Shown here one piece after another: positions 7,005 to 12,234 of a stretch of DNA of 12,234 nt (positions are counted from its first letter, which is position 1; each line of letters opens with the position of its first letter). The notes beneath the pieces are model-generated. The model made no database searches, was not told the DNA's origin, and was given only the letters and a program-made list of their open reading frames with translations. The DNA comes from Pseudomonadota bacterium (GTDB taxonomy: Bacteria; Pseudomonadota; Gammaproteobacteria; Burkholderiales; Burkholderiaceae_C). The stretch is from NCBI GenBank assembly GCA_018241985.1, contig JAFECV010000018.1:1-12234 (forward strand), given 5' to 3'. Position numbers and translations under genes: made by a program.

Positions 7005-7129
7005 GGGAGGCGGGCGGTCCCGGCAAGTGGAAAGGAGCGGAGCGACCGTCCGGCACCGGCGGGCGACCCCGTAAAATCACCGCAAATTCTATAGGCCGGC
7101 CCGGGGGCAAGCCCCGGCGGCCCCCATCG
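7005..7129. promoter_or_regulatory. Divergent promoter region between perM operon and purM
   Basis: This 125-bp gap must hold promoters for both directions. On the plus strand a TAAAAT word at 7072-7077, within CGTAAAATC, is the best -10 candidate for purM and would give a leader of about 45 nt. No good -35 lies 16-18 bp upstream. On the minus strand a TATAGA word (7093-7088) could serve the perM run, again without a convincing -35. I see no recognisable operator, including no PurR-type palindrome. Confidence 0.4.
7094..7122 (+). promoter_or_regulatory. purM: GC-rich leader hairpin just upstream of the purM start
   Basis: CCGGGG at 7101-7106 pairs perfectly with CCCCGG at 7112-7117 around a GCAAG loop. 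An outer GGCC/GGCC pair (7094-7097 with 7119-7122) can extend the stem across a small asymmetric internal loop. The fold ends 7 nt before the purM ATG at 7130, covering the place where a Shine-Dalgarno sequence would sit; none is visible in the linear sequence. If transcription starts near 7085, the hairpin is in the mRNA leader and could limit ribosome access. The pairing is seen; the regulatory role is inference. Confidence 0.4.
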
Positions 7130-8188
7130 ATGAGCGCGTCACCCCCTTCCGCTTCCGGTCCGCCCCCCCTGTCTTACAAGGACGCCGGCGTCGACATCGC
7201 CGCCGGAGATGTGCTGGTCGAGCGCATCAAGCCGCTGGCGAAAAAGACATTGCGCGATGGCGTGCTCGCCGGCATCGGCGGCTTCGGCGCCTTGTTCGAG
7301 TTGCCGAAGCGCTATCGCGAGCCGGTGCTGGTGTCGGGCACCGACGGCGTCGGCACCAAGCTCCGGCTCGCCTTCGAGTGGGCGATGCACGACACGGTCG
7401 GCATCGACCTGGTCGCGATGAGCGTGAACGACGTGCTGGTGCAAGGCGCCGAGCCGCTGTTCTTTCTCGACTACTTCGCCTGCGGCCAGCTCGACGTGGA
7501 CACCGCGGCCGCGGTGGTCGGCGGCATTGCGCGCGGCTGCGAACTCGCGGGCTGCGCGCTGATCGGCGGCGAGACCGCCGAGATGCCGGGCATGTACCCC
7601 CCGGGCGAATACGACCTGGCCGGATTCGCGGTCGGCGCGGTCGAAAAGTCGCGCATCCTCGACGGCCGCGCGGTGCAGGCCGGCGACCGGGTGCTGGGCC
7701 TGGGCTCGAGCGGCGTGCATTCGAACGGCTACTCGCTGGTGCGCCGCTGCATCGAACGGGCGGGCAGCGGCGGCCTGCCGGCGACGCTCGACGGCCGGCC
7801 GTTTCGCGAAGCGGTCATGGCACCGACCCGCATCTACGTGAAAAACGTGCTGGCCGCGCTCGCGCGCCACCCGATCCGGGCGCTGGCCCACATCACCGGC
7901 GGCGGCCTGCTGGAGAACATTCCGCGCGTGCTGCCCCATGGTGCGGCCGCGCACCTGGTCCGCAGCCGTTGGCCGCGCAGCGAACTGTTCGACTGGCTGC
8001 AGCGCACCGCCGGCATCGACGACGTCGAGATGAACCGCACCTTCAACAACGGCATCGGCATGGCGGTGGTGGTCGATGCCGCGGCGGCGCAAGCCACCGC
8101 CGACATGCTGCGCGGCCTGGGGGAGCAGGTTTACGACATCGGCGTCATTGCGCCGCGCGGCACGGGCCCCGCGGTCGTCGTGGCCTGA
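7130..8188 (+). CDS. purM: Phosphoribosylformylglycinamidine cyclo-ligase (AIR synthetase)
   Basis: PurM closes the imidazole ring of AIR from FGAM using ATP, the fifth step of purine synthesis, in the cytoplasm. The 352-residue length is normal. Seen in order: [13 protein letters not shown] at 15-27 (the family's N-terminal signature), [12 protein letters not shown] at 48-59, [11 protein letters not shown] at 68-78, [20 protein letters not shown] at 97-116 and the [11 protein letters not shown] motif at 146-156. [16 protein letters not shown] follows at 190-205, then [16 protein letters not shown] at 254-269 and [11 protein letters not shown] at 301-311. The ATG at 7130 was chosen because it leaves a short 14-residue Ser/Pro-rich leader before the signature; the frame extends upstream to 6998 but overlaps perM. 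It is alone on the plus strand, divergent from the perM-hda run, and ends before a strong terminator. Confidence 0.97.
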   Translation: MSASPPSASGPPPLSYKDAGVDIAAGDVLVERIKPLAKKTLRDGVLAGIGGFGALFELPKRYREPVLVSGTDGVGTKLRLAFEWAMHDTVGIDLVAMSVNDVLVQGAEPLFFLDYFACGQLDVDTAAAVVGGIARGCELAGCALIGGETAEMPGMYPPGEYDLAGFAVGAVEKSRILDGRAVQAGDRVLGLGSSGVHSNGYSLVRRCIERAGSGGLPATLDGRPFREAVMAPTRIYVKNVLAALARHPIRALAHITGGGLLENIPRVLPHGAAAHLVRSRWPRSELFDWLQRTAGIDDVEMNRTFNNGIGMAVVVDAAAAQATADMLRGLGEQVYDIGVIAPRGTGPAVVVA

Positions 8189-8223
8189 AGGCGACAGACG
8201 GTCCGCTCGATAGTCGCAATTGG

Positions 8224-8246
8224 CGCGGCCACGCAAGCGGGCCGCG
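8224..8246. other. GC-rich hairpin downstream of purM
   Basis: CGCGGCC at 8224-8230 pairs perfectly with GGCCGCG at 8240-8246 across a 9-nt loop. It lies 35 nt past the purM stop codon and 24 nt before the stronger terminator hairpin. It has no T-run of its own, so it may protect the transcript's 3' end or aid pausing rather than terminate. Confidence 0.4.
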
Positions 8247-8270
8247 TAAAATTGAACTCAAAAAATCTCG

Positions 8271-8306
8271 AAAGGCTGGGCAGCGATGCTCGGCCTTTAT
8301 TTTTTT
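8271..8306 (+). terminator. Rho-independent terminator of purM, probably bidirectional
   Basis: Positions 8271-8282 pair with 8287-8298 through 12 consecutive base pairs (two of them G-T wobbles), closed by a GCGA tetraloop at 8283-8286, a very stable GNRA loop. ATTTTTTT at 8299-8306 follows on the plus strand, giving the classic terminator for purM. Read on the minus strand, the same stem is followed 4 nt later by a run of six T (8266-8261), so it can also stop the convergent sirB1-like transcript, whose gene ends at 8330. Confidence 0.88.
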
Positions 8307-8329
8307 CGCGCAAGCTGCGGCGTTGGCCT

Positions 8330-9184
8330 TCAGTTGATCGCGCGACGCAGTTGAGAGATCCGATCGGCGACAGCGCCTGTATCGGGCGCGCGGTCGGCGT
8401 GGGCCAGGTAACACTCGAGGTCGCGCATCGCCGGCCGGATCGATCCCTGCGCGGCCAGCGCGATGCCACGGTCGCGGTATTCGCCCCAGGCGTGGGGCAG
8501 CAGCACGATCAGGCGGTCCTGCACCGCGACCAGGCGCTGCCAATCCTGCTGCGTGCGGTGGATTTCCTTCAGGTTGCGCAGCATGCGCGCGATGATCTCG
8601 CGCGGCGGCATCGCCTGAAGGTGAAGCGCGCCGGACAGCGCCAGATCGTCCGCCGAACGGCCGGCGCGGCGCAACCAGGGCTCCAACCGCTCCGACAACT
8701 GCTCGCGGCCCAGTGATTCGCCGGTGAACGGATCGATCACGACCTGCCCGCGCTGCAGATCGACCCGCACCATGAAATGCCCCGGAAAGCCGAGGCCGCG
8801 CACGTTCAGGCCCAAGCCATCGGCCAGTTCCATCCACAACAGCGCGAGCGAGATCGGGATGCCGCGGCGCGTGCGCAGCACGGCGTTCAGGTAGCTGTTG
8901 CCGGCATCGTAGTAGTCGTTCAGGTTGCCCGCGAAACCGAGATCGCGAAAGAAGAACTTGTTCAGCGCCCGCAGCCGCTCCAGTTCGGATGCTTCTTTCG
9001 CCACCCGGCGCCGGAGCCGCCCGAGCAAGCGGTCGACTTCATCGAGCACCTGCTGCACGACCAGATCGGGGTATTCGTCCTGCGCGATGCTGACCGCCGC
9101 CTCCAGCAGCGGGAACTGCTCGTCGGACTGCACGAGCAGTGCGAAGTATTCGAGCAGCGTCGGTGCCTTCGGATCGATCTGCAT
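8330..9184 (-). CDS. SirB1 family protein: transglutaminase-like N-terminus plus TPR-like C-terminus
   Basis: The 284-residue cytoplasmic protein matches the SirB1 family (transglutaminase-like domain followed by tetratricopeptide-like helices). The family's core signature is present: FRDLGFAGNLNDYYDAGNSY near 79-98, RRGIPISLALLWMELA at 106-121 and GFPGHFMVRVD at 132-142 with His136. VIDPFTGESL at 149-158 carries Asp151. His and Asp sit where a transglutaminase catalytic pair would be, but the only cysteine is Cys258 in the C-terminal part, so no catalytic Cys is available at the usual place. Residues about 190-284 form helix pairs with TPR spacing. The biochemical role is unknown; early work linked the name to invasion-gene regulation in Salmonella. 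The ATG at 9184 is preceded by its own likely promoter. It lies 89 nt downstream of dctQM on the same strand and is probably a separate unit. Confidence 0.88.
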   Translation of the reverse strand: MQIDPKAPTLLEYFALLVQSDEQFPLLEAAVSIAQDEYPDLVVQQVLDEVDRLLGRLRRRVAKEASELERLRALNKFFFRDLGFAGNLNDYYDAGNSYLNAVLRTRRGIPISLALLWMELADGLGLNVRGLGFPGHFMVRVDLQRGQVVIDPFTGESLGREQLSERLEPWLRRAGRSADDLALSGALHLQAMPPREIIARMLRNLKEIHRTQQDWQRLVAVQDRLIVLLPHAWGEYRDRGIALAAQGSIRPAMRDLECYLAHADRAPDTGAVADRISQLRRAIN

Positions 9185-9217
9185 GGTGCGGCTCGGTTGC
9201 AGCGGTACCCGGGTCCG

Positions 9218-9246
9218 GTTTTAGCGAGCGCGCCGACGGCCGTCAA
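9218..9246 (-). promoter_or_regulatory. Sigma70-type promoter for the sirB1-like gene
   Basis: On the minus strand TTGACG (9246-9241) and TAAAAC (9223-9218) are separated by exactly 17 bp, with good matches to TTGACA and TATAAT. Transcription would begin near 9211, giving a leader of about 27 nt before the ATG at 9184. This is the best promoter match I found in the window and supports transcription separate from the TRAP operon. A weak 5-bp hairpin (CGCGG/CCGCG, 9257-9273) directly after the dctQM stop codon has no T-run and is at best a poor terminator. Confidence 0.6.
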
Positions 9247-9273
9247 GTCGCCGACCCGCGGTTTTACGCCGCG

Positions 9274-11136
9274 TCAGAGGAATCCGTTCGACAGCCAAGG
9301 CACCGCAACGATGATCATCAACGCGATGAACAACACGCCCAGGTACGGCCAGACGCGCGAGAACGCATGGTCGGGCTCGACCTTGCCGATCGCGCAGGCC
9401 GCGTAGAAGCCGACGCCGAACGGCGGCGCGAACAGGCCCAGCCCCATCGCGAAGATCGCGACCATCGCGTAGTGGACCTCGTGCACGCCCAAGGCGCGCG
9501 CGACCGGGAACAGCAGCGGCCCGAACAGCACGATCGCCGGGATGCCTTCGAGCACGCTGCCGAGCACCATGAACATCAGCGCCGACACCAGCACGAAGCC
9601 GAGCTTGCCGCCCGGCACGCCGGCCATCAGCTGCACCAGCGAATGCGAGAACCCCGACTGCGTCAGCGCCCAGGCCATCGCGGTCGCGCAGCCGATGATC
9701 AGCAGGATCGCGCCGGACAGCGACGCGGTGCCGACCAGGATCGGGTAGAGCCGCCCCCAGTCGAACTCGCGGTAGATGACGAGGCCGACGATCACCGTGT
9801 AGACCACGCCGACCGTCGACACCTCGGTCGCGGTCGCGATGCCTTCGACCACCACGGTGCGGATCACCACCGGCAGCGCGAGCGCCGGCAGCGCGATCAG
9901 GAACAGCCGGCCGATGCGGGCCCAGTCCAGCCGCTTCGCTGCGACCGCTTCGTGCGCCCGGGCGCGAAAGAACACCAGCACCGCGAGCGCGAGCATGCCG
10001 ACCAGCGCCGGCATCAGGCCACCGGTGAACAGCGCGGAGATCGAGACGCCGGTGACCGCGCCGATCGTGATCAGCACCAGGCTCGGCGGAATCGTCTCGC
10101 TCATCGCGCCGGACGCCGACAGCAGCGCGACGAGATCGCCGTCCTCCTCGCCGCGTTTCTTCATCTCCGGGAACAGCGCCGGCGCGATCGCGGCCATGTC
10201 GGCCGCCTTCGATCCGGAGATGCCCGAGACCAGGTACATCGCGCCCAGCAGCACGTACTGCAGTCCGCCGCGCACATGGCCGAGCAGCGAGGCCAGGAAG
10301 TCGACCATCGCGCGCGCCAGGCCGGTCATCTCGATCAGCGCGCCGAGGAACACGAACAACGGCACCGCGAGCAGGATGATGTGCGACATGCCCTCGTCCA
10401 TCCGGTTCACGACGATGATCAGCGGCGCGCTCGTCGTCATCGCCAGGTAGGCCAGCGTCGCGATGCCAAACGAGAACGCGATCGGCACGCCCAGCGCGAC
10501 GCACAGCCCGACCAGGCCGACGAAGAACACCAGCAGGTTCGCGTTGCCCATCGCCATCAGCAGCGGCCGCGCCCACCACAGCGCCGCCGCGACCGCGGCG
10601 ATCGCCAGCGCGCAGCCCGCCACCGATTTCAGGCTGGAACGCTCGATCAGCCGCGCCAGCGCGATCGCGATCATCAGCACGACGCCGACGCCGACCGCCG
10701 CGACCCGCACGCCGTCGTGCCATTCGAGCGCCGGCGTGGTCACGATCCACTGCTCCTCGACATGCTGGTACGACGGCAGCAGCAGCAGCGCCGAGAACAG
10801 CACGACGACGCAGGTGCCCAGCGTCTCGACCCAGGCGCGCCGCGCCGGCTTCATCCAGTTCAGGAACGTGGCCAGGCGCATGTGCTCGCCGCGGCGCAGC
10901 GCGATCACCGCGCCGAGCATCGCGAGCCACAGGAACAGGATCGACGCGAGCTCGTCGGTCCAGGTCAACGGCGCGTCGAACACATAGCGCGAGACGACGC
11001 CGGCGAACAGGATCGCCGTCTCGAGCACGACCAGGATCGCCGCCGGCAGCTCGGTGGCCCAGGCCAGCGCGCGGTCGAACGCCGCCAGCGGCCCGGCCGC
11101 GCCTGCGCGCAGCGCGATGTCTTCGGACAGGTTCAT
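9274..11136 (-). CDS. dctQM: Fused TRAP transporter permease (DctQ small + DctM large subunits)
   Basis: This 620-residue inner-membrane protein joins both permease subunits of a TRAP transporter, which uses the sodium gradient and a periplasmic binding protein for uptake. Residues about 20-165 are the four-helix DctQ part, with the mark GVVSRYVFDAPLTWTDEL at 46-63 and the RRGEHM loop at 81-86. A joining helix spans about 171-187. From about 200 to the end is DctM, with GISGSKAADMAAIAPALFPE at 305-324, AMSETIPPSLVLITIGAVTG further on, and the late EGIPAIVLFGPLLFPVA and GLGLFAPPFGVGF blocks. The length equals DctQ plus DctM, with no internal stop or frameshift, so this is a true fusion, as known in other TRAP systems. 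ATG 11136 lies 64 nt after the dctP stop codon and has no evident ribosome site. Confidence 0.93.
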   Translation of the reverse strand: MNLSEDIALRAGAAGPLAAFDRALAWATELPAAILVVLETAILFAGVVSRYVFDAPLTWTDELASILFLWLAMLGAVIALRRGEHMRLATFLNWMKPARRAWVETLGTCVVVLFSALLLLPSYQHVEEQWIVTTPALEWHDGVRVAAVGVGVVLMIAIALARLIERSSLKSVAGCALAIAAVAAALWWARPLLMAMGNANLLVFFVGLVGLCVALGVPIAFSFGIATLAYLAMTTSAPLIIVVNRMDEGMSHIILLAVPLFVFLGALIEMTGLARAMVDFLASLLGHVRGGLQYVLLGAMYLVSGISGSKAADMAAIAPALFPEMKKRGEEDGDLVALLSASGAMSETIPPSLVLITIGAVTGVSISALFTGGLMPALVGMLALAVLVFFRARAHEAVAAKRLDWARIGRLFLIALPALALPVVIRTVVVEGIATATEVSTVGVVYTVIVGLVIYREFDWGRLYPILVGTASLSGAILLIIGCATAMAWALTQSGFSHSLVQLMAGVPGGKLGFVLVSALMFMVLGSVLEGIPAIVLFGPLLFPVARALGVHEVHYAMVAIFAMGLGLFAPPFGVGFYAACAIGKVEPDHAFSRVWPYLGVLFIALMIIVAVPWLSNGFL

Positions 11137-11159
11137 GCGAATGAAACAGCAGCGAAATC

Positions 11160-11210
11160 CGCGGGCGGTGGGCTTTGCCCGCGCGCCGCGTTTGGCTCGC
11201 TCAGGCGAGC
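11160..11210 (-). promoter_or_regulatory. Tandem hairpins at the dctP/dctQM junction
   Basis: A perfect 6-bp stem (GCTCGC 11195-11200 with GCGAGC 11205-11210) has a 4-nt loop that holds most of the dctP stop codon at 11201-11203. Twelve nt further along the minus strand, CGCGGGC and GCCCGCG (11160-11166 with 11177-11183) form a 7-bp stem with a 10-nt loop; a smaller GGGC/GCCC fold competes. Neither has a T-run. Such structures after a binding-protein gene often protect its mRNA or allow only partial read-through, so that binding protein exceeds permease. That role is inferred here. Confidence 0.4.
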
Positions 11211-12226
11211 TTGCCGGAATACTTCTCCAGCTTGCCCATCGCCTCGGGACCGAACTTCTTGCTCCATTCCTGGTAGAAGCCGGCCTTGGTCAGCGCGTCG
11301 CGGAACGACTTCGGGTCCGGGTCGTTGAACACCATGCCCTTGGCCTTGAGCTGGCCTTCGACCGTGTTGTCGAGCCGGCGGATGTCGTCGCGCTGCTTCT
11401 CGACCGCGACCGCGACGTTCTTGTTGATCACGGCCTGGATGTCCTTGGGCAGCGAGTTCCAGCGCTTGCCGTTCGCGAGGATCCACTGGCCGTCCCACAT
11501 GTGGCGCGTCAGCGAACAGTATTTCTGCACTTCGTACAGCTTCGCGATCTCGATGATCGCCAGCGGATTCTCCTGGCCCTCGACCACGTGGGTCTGCAGC
11601 GCCGAATAGACCTCGCTGAAGTTGATGCCGGTCGGCGACGCGCCGAGCGCCTTGAACATCGAGGTCCACAGCGGGCTCACCGGCACCCGGATCTTGAACC
11701 CCTTCAGGTCGGCCGCGCTGTTGATCGGCTTGGTCGACGAGGTGATGTTGCGGTAGCCGTTGTCCAGGCACTTGTCGAAGGTGTAGAGGTTGACTTTCGC
11801 GATCGCAGCGCGGATGTACGCGCCCAGGTCGCCGTCCATCGCGGCCCAGACCGTCGGGTAGTCCTTGAACGCGAACGCGAGGCCGTTGATGCCGGCCACC
11901 GGCACCAGCGTCTGCAGGATCAGGCCCGACAGCGGAAAGATGTCGATCGCGCCGGAGCGCACCTGCGACAGCATGTCGGTGTCGCCGCCGAGCTGGTTGT
12001 TCGGGAAGATCTGGATGTCGACCCGGCCGTTCGTCTCCTTGCGGATCGCGTCCGCGGCCTCGCGCACGCGGATCGTCGACGGATGCGTCGCCGGGATGTT
12101 GTTCGCCCATTTCAGCGTGAACTCGGCGCTCTGCGCGAACGCCGGACGGCCGATCGCCGCGATCGCCCCGGCGCCGGCGGCGCCCTTCAGCAGCGCGCGG
12201 CGCGCGACCCCCTGACCTCGATTCAA
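11201..12226 (-). CDS. dctP: TRAP transporter periplasmic solute-binding protein (DctP family), 5' end near the window edge
   Basis: This is the periplasmic receptor that delivers solute to the DctQM permease. From the visible TTG at 12226 it is 341 residues. A twin-arginine-like signal is seen (RRALLKG at 9-15, an Ala/Gly-rich core and likely cleavage after AFA at residue 31), so export is probably by Tat. Mature-part marks are LKWANNIPATHP at 38-49, LGGDTDMLSQVRSGAIDI at 79-96, GFKIRVPVSPLWTSMFKALGAS at 176-197 and SEVYSALQTHVVEGQENPLA at 204-223. Arg180 corresponds to the conserved arginine that binds the solute carboxylate. The substrate is unknown, most likely an organic acid. The frame remains open to the right edge and the visible codons before the TTG (xCA GAC AAC) would suit a start a few codons upstream, so the true ATG is probably just outside the window. 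Confidence 0.93.
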   Translation of the reverse strand: MNRGQGVARRALLKGAAGAGAIAAIGRPAFAQSAEFTLKWANNIPATHPSTIRVREAADAIRKETNGRVDIQIFPNNQLGGDTDMLSQVRSGAIDIFPLSGLILQTLVPVAGINGLAFAFKDYPTVWAAMDGDLGAYIRAAIAKVNLYTFDKCLDNGYRNITSSTKPINSAADLKGFKIRVPVSPLWTSMFKALGASPTGINFSEVYSALQTHVVEGQENPLAIIEIAKLYEVQKYCSLTRHMWDGQWILANGKRWNSLPKDIQAVINKNVAVAVEKQRDDIRRLDNTVEGQLKAKGMVFNDPDPKSFRDALTKAGFYQEWSKKFGPEAMGKLEKYSGKLA

Positions 12227-12234
12227 GTTGTCTG

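Noticed and set aside
5926..7110. Upstream extension of the hda reading frame across the permease gene
   Set aside because: The extra part overlaps the well-supported AI-2E permease in another frame and is Arg/Ala/Gly-rich. The ATG at 5925 gives the expected Hda length and N-terminal clamp peptide.
8219..8306. Possible small RNA between purM and the sirB1-like gene (TAAAAT at 8247-8252 before the terminator)
   Set aside because: The only -35-like word (TTGGCG, 8220-8225) is 21 bp away, too far, and the terminator is fully explained as the end of purM.
9139..11328. Long plus-strand open frame (729 codons) opposite dctQM and the start of the sirB1-like gene
   Set aside because: Its translation is Arg/Gln/His/Asp-rich low-complexity sequence with no domain, and it mirrors the third-position GC bias of dctQM on the other strand, which has clear TRAP motifs.
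1..12234. Phage, insertion sequence, CRISPR array, toxin-antitoxin pair, defence system, tRNA or rRNA
   Set aside because: I looked on both strands for integrase or transposase motifs, direct-repeat arrays and cloverleaf-like segments and saw none. Nearly all the DNA is taken by recognised housekeeping or transport genes.

Overview
The window is GC-rich, densely coding chromosomal DNA of a betaproteobacterium, almost certainly of the order Burkholderiales and probably close to Comamonadaceae. This rests on three things: protein character, the order of the purM / AI-2E permease / hda / HAD phosphatase / pcnB / folK block (familiar to me from Burkholderiales, not searched here), and a GC-rich intergenic repeat of a type I associate with Comamonadaceae. 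I find no phage, insertion sequence, CRISPR array, tRNA, rRNA or defence system.

Layout. Positions 1-407 hold the 3' part of a plus-strand TM2-domain membrane protein gene. Next comes a 189-bp convergent gap that is mostly a repeat-like element. A minus-strand phosphate pair follows: the DUF47/PhoU-like gene (1624-2271) and the PiT phosphate permease gene (597-1607). Positions 2408-7004 are a tight five-gene minus-strand run, transcribed from the permease gene towards folK: AI-2E/PerM permease, hda, HAD-IB phosphatase, pcnB, folK, with gaps of 8, 29, 34 and 5 nt. Divergent from it is purM (7130-8188, plus strand), whose leader can fold into a GC-rich hairpin. purM converges on a SirB1-family gene (8330-9184, minus strand), and a strong hairpin terminator that looks bidirectional lies between them. 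The right end is a minus-strand TRAP transporter: dctP (binding protein, 11201 to about the window edge) followed by a natural dctQM fusion (9274-11136).

How the genes work together. The Pit/DUF47 pair is a low-affinity phosphate uptake module. The central run combines housekeeping functions: DnaA inactivation after replication initiation (Hda), RNA 3' polyadenylation (PcnB), folate synthesis (FolK), a phosphatase and a permease. purM is the fifth step of purine synthesis. DctP and DctQM together make a complete sodium-coupled TRAP uptake system for a solute, probably a carboxylate, whose identity the sequence does not show.

Nothing here looks like a new multi-gene system. The points worth a second look are mainly RNA structures and control sites: the purM leader hairpin, paired hairpins around the dctP stop codon, the purM/sirB1 terminator, a good sigma70-type promoter for the sirB1-like gene, and an inverted repeat upstream of the phosphate operon. 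A SirB1 protein without a catalytic cysteine is also noted. The long open frames opposite pcnB and dctQM are side effects of high GC content.
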